From Ruminococcus sp. (lineage in GTDB: Bacteria > Bacillota > Clostridia > Oscillospirales > Ruminococcaceae), in assembly GCA_024697705.1 (NCBI GenBank), contig JAILFF010000196.1, positions 1-7,134 on the forward strand: 7,134 bases of DNA. Reading direction: 5' to 3'. Positions 1 to 5,346 of the stretch are shown here, in pieces (the stretch's first letter is position 1; the number at the start of each line of letters is the position of its first letter). The notes below the pieces were generated by a model. The model made no database searches, was not told the DNA's origin, and was given only the letters and a program-made list of their open reading frames with translations. Both the position numbers and the translations under genes were made by a program.

Positions 1-239
1 ATCAGCTTTTTCACCTTAAGCTTTATCGAATAGTAGCCGCTGATAAAGAAAAACGCATTAACGCCCACTATACAGAGCGCGTTCAGCAAAAACAGGGAAA
101 ATCCAAAATAATCGGCTAATTCGCCGCCCGCGCCGAGCTCTTTCATGTTCAGCGAATGGACGATGATATGATGCGCGGTTATCATTATCATCAGTATACA
201 GCGAAGCAGATCGGTGGAATAATTCCGCTTTGCAGGCAT
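1..239 (-). CDS. Acyltransferase family 3 membrane protein, N-terminal part (runs off left edge)
   Basis: About 79 residues are visible from the ATG at 239; the rest lies beyond position 1. The N-terminus carries the pattern typical of acyltransferase-3 (OafA/WecH-like) proteins: a short charged start, then STDLLRCILMIMITAHH, with an Asp-Leu-Leu-Arg before the first membrane helix and a His pair at its end (residues about 8-25). A second hydrophobic segment (about 47-69) ends in FFFISGYYS, also typical of the family. These membrane enzymes usually transfer acetyl or succinyl groups to sugars of surface glycans. The gene starts one base after the rfbB stop, and its ribosome site GGAGGT (245-250) lies inside the end of rfbB, so it is almost surely co-transcribed and translationally coupled. 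The likely job is acylating the polysaccharide that uses the dTDP-sugar (inference). The family call is fairly sure; the acyl donor and the acceptor are unknown. Confidence 0.8.
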   Translation of the reverse strand, partial: MPAKRNYSTDLLRCILMIMITAHHIIVHSLNMKELGAGGELADYFGFSLFLLNALCIVGVNAFFFISGYYSIKLKVKKL

Positions 240-240
240 T

Positions 241-1269
241 TTACACCTCCGCCCTGCTGCCGTACATCTTTTCGTAGTAGTTCTGATATTCGCCGCTTAT
301 GATGGTCTCCCACCACTGCTTGTTGTCGAGATACCACTGTATCGTCTTCTTTATGCCGTCGGCGAATTTTGTTTCGGGCAGCCAGCCGAGCTCGTCGTGG
401 ATCTTGGTCGGGTCGATGGCGTAGCGCATATCGTGCCCCTTTCTGTCCTCAACGTGCCTGATAAGGCTCTCGGGCTTGCCGAGCTCCTTGCAGATCAGCT
501 TTACAATGTCGATATTCTTCATCTCGTTGTGACCGCCGACATTGTAGACTTCGCCCACTCTGCCCTTGTGTATAATGAGGTCGATAGCGCGGCAGTGGTC
601 TTCCACATACAGCCAGTCGCGGACATTGAGCCCCTCGCCGTAGACGGGCAGCGGCTTGTCGGCAAGAGCATTTGCGATCATCAGCGGGATAAGCTTTTCG
701 GGGAAGTGATATGGACCGTAGTTATTCGAGCATCTGCTTATCGCCACGGGCAGACCATACGTTCTGTTATAAGCCATAACAAGCAGATCGGCGCTCGCCT
801 TTGAAGCCGAATACGGGCTGCTGGTATGTATCGGGGTCTGCTCGGTGAAGAACAGGTCGGGACGGTCGAGCGGAAGGTCGCCGTATACCTCGTCGGTCGA
901 TACCTGATGATAGCGCGTAATACCGTACTTGCGGCAGGCGTCCATAAGCACCTGCGTTCCGAGAATGTTCGTCTGCAAAAATATCTCGGGATTTTCGATA
1001 GAGCGGTCAACATGGCTTTCCGCCGCGAAATTCACGACGATATTGGGCTTTTCCTCCTCGAAGAGCTTGTAAATGCCCTCGCGGTCGCAGATATCTATCT
1101 TCACGAAACGGAAATCCGGGTTCTTCATGACGGGTTCAAGGGTCGAGAGATTGCCTGCGTAGGTCAGCTTGTCAAGGCACACGATACGGTAGCCGGGGTG
1201 AGCTTTCAGCATATGAAAAACAAAGTTCGAGCCGATGAATCCGGCGCCGCCTGTCACAAATATAGTCAT
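241..1269 (-). CDS. rfbB: dTDP-glucose 4,6-dehydratase
   Basis: A cytoplasmic NAD-dependent enzyme of the extended short-chain dehydrogenase family. It converts dTDP-glucose to dTDP-4-keto-6-deoxyglucose, the second step of dTDP-L-rhamnose synthesis. The 342 residues match the usual family length. Visible motifs are the Rossmann dinucleotide loop TGGAGFIGS (residues 6-14), the catalytic Thr-Asp-Glu in VSTDEVYGD (T125, D126, E127), the YSASK pair (Y153, K157), SRCSNNYGPYHFPEKLIP (about 178-195) and NVRDWLYVEDH (about 215-225). The start at 1269 follows an AAGGAG site (1279-1284) that overlaps the rfbC stop; the gap to rfbC is 13 bases. It is the third gene of an rfbA-rfbC-rfbB operon and is followed at once by an acyltransferase gene. 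No lesion is seen. Its product may also feed other dTDP-6-deoxysugars, since no rfbD is visible here. Confidence 0.97.
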   Translation of the reverse strand: MTIFVTGGAGFIGSNFVFHMLKAHPGYRIVCLDKLTYAGNLSTLEPVMKNPDFRFVKIDICDREGIYKLFEEEKPNIVVNFAAESHVDRSIENPEIFLQTNILGTQVLMDACRKYGITRYHQVSTDEVYGDLPLDRPDLFFTEQTPIHTSSPYSASKASADLLVMAYNRTYGLPVAISRCSNNYGPYHFPEKLIPLMIANALADKPLPVYGEGLNVRDWLYVEDHCRAIDLIIHKGRVGEVYNVGGHNEMKNIDIVKLICKELGKPESLIRHVEDRKGHDMRYAIDPTKIHDELGWLPETKFADGIKKTIQWYLDNKQWWETIISGEYQNYYEKMYGSRAEV

Positions 1270-1282
1270 GGTAAAAATCTCC

Positions 1283-1834
1283 TTAAAATTCTATTTTCGC
1301 TTCCGCGAGGGTGGGCTGAACTTTGTCCTTTTCGCTCAGGATAAGCTCGCCGACATTTTCCCATTCAATGCCTATATCGGGGTCGTTCCAGATAATCCCG
1401 CCCTCGTCCTCGGGGTGGTAAACTTCATCGCACTTGTAGGCAAATTCCGCGTAATCGCTCAGCACGAGAAAGCCGTGCGCAAAGCCCTTCGGGATAAAGA
1501 ACTGACGCTTGTTTTCCTCCGAAAGCACCGCGCCGACCCATTTTCCGTAGGTCTCGCTGCCCTTACGCAGATCGACAGCCACATCGAAGACCTCGCCTTT
1601 CATCACACGAACAAGCTTCGCCTGCGGATAATTCCTCTGAAAATGCAGCCCGCGCAGCACTCCCTTCCGCGAGCTCGACTGGTTGTCCTGAACGAAATCG
1701 CAATCGATACCCGCCTCCCTGAAGTCGCTCGCCTTGTATGTCTCCATAAAATAACCGCGGTTATCGCCGTAGGTCTTAACGTCTATTATGTAAACTCCCT
1801 TTATTTCGGTCTCGTTAAACGTAAAATTTCCCAT
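1283..1834 (-). CDS. rfbC: dTDP-4-dehydrorhamnose 3,5-epimerase
   Basis: A cupin-fold epimerase that turns dTDP-4-keto-6-deoxyglucose into dTDP-4-keto-L-rhamnose in the cytoplasm. I prefer the ATG at 1834 (183 residues, MGNFTF) because AAAGGAG (1843-1849) sits 8 bases upstream. An in-frame ATG at 1852 would add six residues but would place that ribosome site inside the gene. With the 1834 start, key residues fall almost exactly on the Salmonella RmlC numbering: H64 in RGLHFQ, K73 in the AKLVRV segment, H120 in FAHGF, Y133 in EFAYK and D170 in SEKDK. The gene overlaps the end of rfbA by 20 bases, which suggests translational coupling, and its own stop overlaps the rfbB ribosome site. The length is normal and the gene is intact. 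Confidence 0.95.
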   Translation of the reverse strand: MGNFTFNETEIKGVYIIDVKTYGDNRGYFMETYKASDFREAGIDCDFVQDNQSSSRKGVLRGLHFQRNYPQAKLVRVMKGEVFDVAVDLRKGSETYGKWVGAVLSEENKRQFFIPKGFAHGFLVLSDYAEFAYKCDEVYHPEDEGGIIWNDPDIGIEWENVGELILSEKDKVQPTLAEAKIEF

Positions 1835-2735
1835 TTCCCGCACTCCTTTCATATTGTATCCTGCCCTCCGCGACCTTCCTAAGATGTGCGCCGTAAGGGG
1901 ATTTTCCGTATTTTTCGGCGGATTTCATCAGCCCGTCCTTATCTATCCAGCCGTTGATGAAGGCTATCTCCTCGGGAGCGGAGATCTCTATGCCCTGACG
2001 ATTCTGCACCATCTGCACGAAATTGGTCGCTTCGGCAAGACTGTCCATCGTGCCCGTATCGAGCCACGCAAAGCCGCGCCCAAGGATCTGTACGTCAAGC
2101 AAACCGTCGTCAAGATACATCTCGTTGAGGGTGGTTATCTCCAGTTCGCCGCGTGCGGAGGGCTTCACCTGCTCTGCCCTTGCGGAAACGCCCGACGGGT
2201 AGAAGTACAAGCCCGTCACCGCGTAATTCGACTTGGGCTCGCAGGGCTTTTCCTCGATGGATACCGCCCTTCCCTTTTCGTCAAACTCCACAACGCCGAA
2301 GCGCTCGGGGTCGGGGACATAGTAGCCGAAAACCGTGGCGCGGCTGTTGTCTTCCGCGTCATTTACCGCCTCGCGAAGGATAGAGCTGAAAGCGTTGCCG
2401 TAGAAGATATTATCGCCCAGCACCATAGCGCAGGCGTCTTCGCCGATGAACTCCTTGCCGAGAATGAAAGCCTGAGCAAGTCCGTCGGGAGAGGGCTGCA
2501 CCTTGTAGCTCAGCGAAATGCCGCACTGCGAGCCGTCGCCCAGCAGCCTTACAAAATTAGGCAGATCGGTCGGCGTAGATATGATCAGAATGTCCTTTAT
2601 GCCGGCAAGCATAAGAGTTGACAGCGGATAGTAGACCATCGGCTTGTCGTAGACAGGCAACAGCTGCTTTGAAGTAACCATTGTAAGCGGATAAAGTCGT
2701 GTGCCGGAGCCTCCGGCAAGAATAATTCCTTTCAT
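1815..2735 (-). CDS. rfbA: Glucose-1-phosphate thymidylyltransferase
   Basis: Catalyses glucose-1-phosphate + dTTP to dTDP-glucose + pyrophosphate, the entry step of the dTDP-rhamnose pathway. The 306 residues are slightly longer than the usual 290 or so. The N-terminal nucleotide-binding signature LAGGSGTRLYPLT is at residues 6-18, with K23 in SKQLLP. Further RmlA motifs are PDGLAQAF (83-90), LGDN (106-109), EEKP (161-164), TGLYFY (174-179), ELEIT (197-201) and WLDTGT (224-229). The start at 2735 is supported by TAGGAG (2745-2750), nine bases upstream. It is the first gene of the operon, about 80 bases downstream of a consensus promoter. The C-terminal tail is coded in the stretch that also holds the rfbC ribosome site and start. 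Confidence 0.97.
   Translation of the reverse strand: MKGIILAGGSGTRLYPLTMVTSKQLLPVYDKPMVYYPLSTLMLAGIKDILIISTPTDLPNFVRLLGDGSQCGISLSYKVQPSPDGLAQAFILGKEFIGEDACAMVLGDNIFYGNAFSSILREAVNDAEDNSRATVFGYYVPDPERFGVVEFDEKGRAVSIEEKPCEPKSNYAVTGLYFYPSGVSARAEQVKPSARGELEITTLNEMYLDDGLLDVQILGRGFAWLDTGTMDSLAEATNFVQMVQNRQGIEISAPEEIAFINGWIDKDGLMKSAEKYGKSPYGAHLRKVAEGRIQYERSAGNGKFYV
1843..1849 (-). promoter_or_regulatory. Ribosome binding site that fixes the rfbC start
   Basis: AAAGGAG on the minus strand, eight bases before the ATG at 1834 and inside the 3' end of rfbA. It decides for the 183-residue form of RfbC over the form starting at 1852. Confidence 0.8.
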
Positions 2736-2770
2736 ATTTTTAAACTCCTATTATATTATTATATAAATTA

Positions 2771-2818
2771 AGGTATACAGACCTGTTCCAAACCATTCTT
2801 ACGAAAAGACGTATACCT
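2771..2818 (-). repeat. Inverted repeat in the rfb leader (AGGTATAC ... GTATACCT)
   Basis: Perfect 8-base arms at 2771-2778 and 2811-2818, 32 bases apart. The promoter-side arm begins within a few bases of the expected start of the rfb transcript. It could fold as a stem at the very 5' end of the mRNA, or act as two GTATAC-containing protein sites 38 bases apart. No known riboswitch class is recognised. Confidence 0.5.
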
Positions 2819-2820
2819 AT

Positions 2821-2849
2821 ATTATACTATTATTTTACGCCTGTGTCAA
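2821..2849 (-). promoter_or_regulatory. Promoter of the rfbACB operon
   Basis: On the minus strand, TTGACA (2849-2844) and TATAAT (2826-2821) are separated by exactly 17 bases. Both hexamers match the sigma-70/sigma-A consensus perfectly. The expected start point is near 2814, giving a leader of roughly 80 bases before rfbA. Confidence 0.88.
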
Positions 2850-3125
2850 TGAATTTTATCTCTATGTCGGTCTCTCCTGTAAACTTTATTTGAATTGTCT
2901 TTAAGAGTTGATATGTTCGGCATTTTCTGTAATCATTTTGTAACGATATTTCGCCCGATCCCGAAAAATTAAAGCCGAATACGCCTTGAAAACAGCGGGA
3001 AATATACTGAAAAGCTCCTTTGTGTTTTTGTTAAATATGATAGCAAATAGCGCTCAGTTAATAAAATGCCCAAAATCTATCTGAAATAGATAAAATCGTA
3101 TAAAAAATTTTGGTGAATCCTCCAA
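2850..3125. other. AT-rich spacer between divergent promoters
   Basis: No supported gene. It separates the rfb promoter (leftward) from the promoter at 3126-3154 (rightward). A minus-strand frame stays open from about 3030 to 2832 but has no usable start codon and no family resemblance, and it would run through the rfb promoter. A short 6-base inverted repeat ATCTAT/ATAGAT (3075-3091) is present, of uncertain meaning. Confidence 0.6.
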
Positions 3126-3154
3126 TTGAAAACGTTTTAGAGTTATGCTATAAT
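3126..3154 (+). promoter_or_regulatory. Strong rightward promoter with extended -10
   Basis: TTGAAA (3126-3131), a 17-base spacer, then TATAAT (3149-3154) preceded by TGC, the extended -10 signature. The expected start is near 3161. It lies about 140 bases upstream of the broken gene at 3303, so it would make a long leader RNA. Confidence 0.75.
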
Positions 3155-3172
3155 ATTTTCAATGATATTATA
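3149..3172. repeat. Inverted repeat over the -10 box and start point
   Basis: TATAATAT (3149-3156) and ATATTATA (3165-3172) are perfect arms around an 8-base centre. The left arm contains the -10 box, so the dyad could be an operator. It may also be a by-product of AT richness. Confidence 0.45.
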
Positions 3173-3226
3173 ACCGGGGCGAACCTTATCCATTTGTTTA
3201 ATATAATGATATAAGGACGGTTATGA
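3168..3226 (+). ncRNA. Predicted nested stem-loop in the leader RNA
   Basis: Two helices can nest. The outer pairs TTATAACC (3168-3175) with GGTTATGA (3219-3226), one pair being G-U. The inner pairs CCTTAT (3184-3189) with ATAAGG (3211-3216). An asymmetric internal loop (GGGGCGAA against AC) lies between them. A small TGAG/CTCA hairpin may follow at about 3223-3238. This is a candidate structured 5' leader or small RNA; it does not fit a riboswitch class I can name. The pairing was read by eye, without energies or covariation. Confidence 0.35.
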
Positions 3227-3302
3227 GCTCAGAACTCAATGTATTGAAAGAATAGTAAATCGTTCGGAAACAATATTTTATTAAAATGGAGGGATATTTC
3301 CA

Positions 3303-3651
3303 ATGGAAATTAAAACGTAGCCGGCAAGTGCGCAGCATTTGTGGCAGCCTTAGGTATCAAGCTGCCCTCGGCAGGCACGGTTCCCGCCGCATTTGCGGGC
3401 GCGTATAATGCGATCGTCGCAGGCGCTTCCGTCATCGGCGACCGGTAAATTGCATGATCGGTAAGCAGTTCACTTTCGAGGTCAGGCTCTATGATAGCTA
3501 CAAGGGCAGCTGCAATGACAGCAGCTTCAGCTACCGGCAGTATTACAGAGATGATCGGGAATACAGTGCGGGGAGCGGTAAATTGACTTGGACTAATATC
3601 CCCCGGCGCTGTCGGTGCCGAATAAACCGACACAAAAAGCTTTCACCATAA
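3303..3651 (+). pseudogene. Decayed, truncated relative of the secreted protein gene at 3798
   Basis: A ribosome site GGAGGG (3288-3293) and ATG (3303) are followed by TAG at 3318. Coding-like sequence resumes in the next frame (3314-3448) with K-C-A-A-F-V-A-A-L-G, and later Y-N-A-I-V-A-G-A. These match the signal peptide of the downstream protein (K-S-A-A-V-V-A-A-L-G and G-N-A-I-V-A-S-A). After a TAA at 3446 the frame changes again, giving I-G-K-Q-F-T-F-E-V against V-G-G-S-F-T-F-K-V of the downstream Ig-like domain, then LTWTNIP, a common Ig-like motif. A run of five C (3600-3604) breaks the frame once more; removing one C gives IPGAVGAE and then a stop at 3623. One extra A in the run at 3312-3315 would rejoin the start. 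So there are at least three lesions, and the cohesin-like and Fn3-like parts are missing. Relic status is well supported. Homopolymer sequencing errors could explain two lesions but not the missing C-terminal two thirds. Confidence 0.8.
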
Positions 3652-3718
3652 CAATCAAGATAATAATCTTATCTAAGGCTTCATTCATTATTAACAATAA
3701 TTAGCAATCCGGCATTTT

Positions 3719-3747
3719 TAGGAATAACCGGGTCTGTTAAGTATAAT
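3719..3747 (+). promoter_or_regulatory. Probable promoter of the secreted protein gene
   Basis: TATAAT at 3742-3747 is a perfect -10 box 50 bases before the ATG. The -35 region is poor (TTAGGA or TTTAGG at about 3717-3723, 18-19 base spacer), which suggests reliance on an activator or initiation elsewhere. Inverted repeats surround the -10 box. Confidence 0.5.
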
Positions 3748-3766
3748 GCCGGTTGGAAATCCGGCA
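3726..3766 (+). repeat. Cluster of CCGG-type inverted repeats around the -10 box and start point
   Basis: AACCGG (3726-3731) and CCGGTT (3749-3754) form a dyad with the -10 box between them. TGCCGG (3747-3752) and CCGGCA (3761-3766) form a compact 6-base stem at the presumed 5' end of the mRNA. AATCCGGCA also occurs twice as a direct repeat (3706-3714 and 3758-3766). It may be an operator or an mRNA 5' stem. Confidence 0.45.
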
Positions 3767-3783
3767 GAACAAATATGTAATTT

Positions 3784-3788
3784 GGAGG
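3784..3788 (+). promoter_or_regulatory. Ribosome binding site that fixes the start of the secreted protein
   Basis: GGAGG, nine bases before the ATG at 3798. It rules out the in-frame ATG at 3753, which would put 15 non-signal-like residues ahead of the signal peptide and lies at or just before the expected transcript start. Confidence 0.85.
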
Positions 3789-3797
3789 TTTTTCACA

Positions 3798-4973
3798 ATG
3801 AGTTTCTCAAAGGTAATTAGCAAAAGTGCAGCCGTTGTTGCAGCTCTGGGCATGATGCTGCCCGCAGTTGGCGTAGCTACTCCCGCAGTTTCCACCATTG
3901 GCAACGCTATCGTAGCAAGCGCAGCTGAGGATTGGAACGTTGCAACCGTTACAGAAGACCAGTACGTTAAGGTAGGCGGCTCATTCACATTCAAGGTTGA
4001 GTGCAGAGAGTGGGTTAAGAACGCTTCTTACGAGTGGCAGATGTGCAACGCAGGCAGCACCTCTTGGTCGAAGGTAGGCAGCAACAGCGATACCTATACC
4101 GGCACTATGACCAGCTCTTTAAACGGCGCTCATATCAGATGCAAAGTTACCAACAGCGATAACAATGTAACTGATTATTCTCCCGTAAGAACTCTGTCGT
4201 CCCTTACCGCTGCTGCTAAGCTCGGCACTGCCACCAAGCAGTCTGACGGCTCCTACAAGATCCCGCTTACCATTACCGGTCTGAAGGACAGCTCTATCGG
4301 TATTTTCTACCCTGAGTTCGATATCGACTCCACTAAGGTTGACAAGGTTTCGTTCCAGTATGACAGCAACTTCAGCGAAGGCGACAATGCAGGCTTCAAC
4401 TTCTATCAGCAGAACAAGCCCATTGACTCCGACGGCGACGGCAAGACCGATAAGGTTGAAAAGGTTGACGGCGTTTACCTGCTCCAGTTCGCCAGCGTTC
4501 TTACTCCCGGTAAGGTTAGCTCCAACAACACCATCGGTTATCTGTATGTTACTCCCAAGAGCGGCGTAAGCACTCTTAAGGTTACCATGAAGGAATACGA
4601 CGGCAACAGCGCATCTCTGTACGGCAGCAAGTATGACGGCAACCTCATTTATGGTATGAGCTATACCGGCACTACTATCGGCGGAAGCACTACCACTACC
4701 GATGGTCCCATCTGCAAGGCAGAAGTTCAGGGCAAGCAGTTTAGACTGACTTGGACCGCTGTTCAGGGCGCAAGCGCTTATGCTGTTGCTCTGTATCAGA
4801 ACGGCGCTTGGAGATGCAAGGCTCAGGTATCGGGCAGCACTCTCAAGTACACTTCGCCTAAGGGTGTTAAGTCCGGTAATTACCAGATCTCTATTGTTCC
4901 TAAGGTTAACGGCGAATGGGTAACTAAGGGCATCAAGGGCAGATCTATCACTGTTACCATCAAGAGCAACTAA
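3798..4973 (+). CDS. Secreted modular protein: Ig-like, cohesin-like and Fn3-like domains
   Basis: 391 residues. Residues 1-43 are a signal peptide: lysines at 5 and 9, a hydrophobic Ala/Val-rich core from about 11, and a probable cut near V-A-S-A-A (39-43). Residues about 50-133 look Ig-like, with C69 (FKVEC), W80 (YEWQ) and C115 (HIRCKVTN) in the usual Cys-Trp-Cys order. Residues about 138-290 resemble a cohesin/CBM-type beta sandwich (KIPLTITGL, YPEFDID, LLQFASVLTPG, IGYLYVTPKSG). Inside it, DSDGDGKTD (210-218) matches the DxDxDGxxD calcium loop. After a Thr-rich linker (297-301), residues 305-390 resemble Fn3 (FRLTWTAVQGASAYAVALY). No LPxTG anchor, C-terminal membrane helix or dockerin is seen, so it is probably released or held non-covalently at the surface. 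No enzyme motif is visible; binding to protein or glycan is the likely role (inference). Codons favour AAG, GTT and AAC, which suggests high expression. Domain calls rest on pattern alone; the cohesin-like call is the least sure. Confidence 0.85.
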   Translation: MSFSKVISKSAAVVAALGMMLPAVGVATPAVSTIGNAIVASAAEDWNVATVTEDQYVKVGGSFTFKVECREWVKNASYEWQMCNAGSTSWSKVGSNSDTYTGTMTSSLNGAHIRCKVTNSDNNVTDYSPVRTLSSLTAAAKLGTATKQSDGSYKIPLTITGLKDSSIGIFYPEFDIDSTKVDKVSFQYDSNFSEGDNAGFNFYQQNKPIDSDGDGKTDKVEKVDGVYLLQFASVLTPGKVSSNNTIGYLYVTPKSGVSTLKVTMKEYDGNSASLYGSKYDGNLIYGMSYTGTTIGGSTTTTDGPICKAEVQGKQFRLTWTAVQGASAYAVALYQNGAWRCKAQVSGSTLKYTSPKGVKSGNYQISIVPKVNGEWVTKGIKGRSITVTIKSN

Positions 4974-5012
4974 TTCCATTTTCGATTAATTAATCACTAA
5001 GTATTTACGCAT

Positions 5013-5037
5013 CCCGGCAGCAGTCGTTGCTGCCGGG
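5013..5037 (+). terminator. Strong 3' hairpin of the secreted protein mRNA, weak U-tract
   Basis: CCCGGCAGCA and TGCTGCCGGG form a perfect 10-base stem with a 5-base loop, 39 bases after the stop codon. The sequence after it (TATGTTAAACAATTTG) is not a real U-run, so this may be a partial terminator or a 3' stability element. Confidence 0.55.
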
Positions 5038-5256
5038 TATGTTAAACAATTTGAAGTTAATATTCTCATAAATACTAAATTATTGGATATCCCGTTTTTT
5101 GATACAGAAATCAAATGCCATGTTCGATGTAACGTTCATGATGCAATAACAGGCGTGTGCAATGCTTTCGCCGGCATTCGCGGCTGTGTATCTCTGTACA
5201 ATGCAGAATCTTGACGGCATAAAGATCAGGAACCGATTTACTATCTTATTATAAAG

Positions 5257-5304
5257 ACAGACCGACGTTCTCTTGTTAGATCATCGGTCTGTTACGTTTT
5301 GTTT
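5257..5304 (+). terminator. Rightward intrinsic terminator
   Basis: ACAGACCGA (5257-5265) and TCGGTCTGT (5284-5292) form a 9-base stem with an 18-base loop, followed by TACGTTTTGTTTTG. It likely stops rightward read-through from the secreted protein gene before the leftward glycosyltransferase gene. Confidence 0.65.
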
Positions 5305-5306
5305 TG

Positions 5307-5341
5307 AAAAAAATAAGGACACCTCCCGCGGAAGATGTCCT
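5307..5341 (-). terminator. Leftward intrinsic terminator of the glycosyltransferase operon
   Basis: On the minus strand, AGGACATCTTCC pairs with GGGAGGTGTCCT (12 pairs, two of them G-U) around a very short GC turn (the innermost pair or two may open to give a workable loop). It is followed by TTA and seven T's. It begins five bases after the stop of the glycosyltransferase gene. Confidence 0.88.
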
Positions 5342-5346
5342 GTATT

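Larger units (their letters stand above)
4974..5306. other. Intergenic stretch after the secreted protein gene
   Basis: It holds two hairpins (listed separately) and no supported gene. A plus-strand frame is open from 4990 to 5214 (75 codons) but has no ATG, no ribosome site and no recognisable family. Confidence 0.6.

Noticed and set aside
1854..2621. Plus-strand open frames opposite rfbA, rfbC and rfbB
   Set aside because: The minus-strand genes carry full catalytic motifs and ribosome sites; the plus-strand frames have neither.
2832..3030. Minus-strand open frame of roughly 65 codons upstream of rfbA
   Set aside because: No ATG, GTG or TTG start with a ribosome site, no recognised family, and it runs through the consensus rfb promoter. 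Length is within chance for this composition.
3174..3235. Possible c-di-GMP-I riboswitch in the leader (GGGGCGAACC ... GGACG)
   Set aside because: Only the short stretch around the first helix is loosely similar. The conserved CACGCA segment, GNRA loop and second helix are not visible.
3610..3632. Hairpin TGTCGGT/ACCGACA at the end of the relic gene as a terminator
   Set aside because: The stem is only 7 bases and is followed by CAAAAAGC on the plus strand, with no U-run on either strand.
3753..3797. N-terminal extension of the secreted protein from the ATG at 3753
   Set aside because: The residues do not look like a signal peptide, the codon lies at the expected transcript start, and a perfect GGAGG precedes the ATG at 3798.
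4119..4979. Long minus-strand open frame (286 codons) opposite the secreted protein gene
   Set aside because: It is a mirror of the biased codon use of the real gene, with no ribosome site and no family resemblance. The plus-strand frame has a signal peptide and domains.
4990..5214. Plus-strand open frame of 75 codons after the secreted protein gene
   Set aside because: No ATG and no ribosome site, it reads through the 3' hairpin, and its product matches neither the neighbouring module protein nor any family I recognise.
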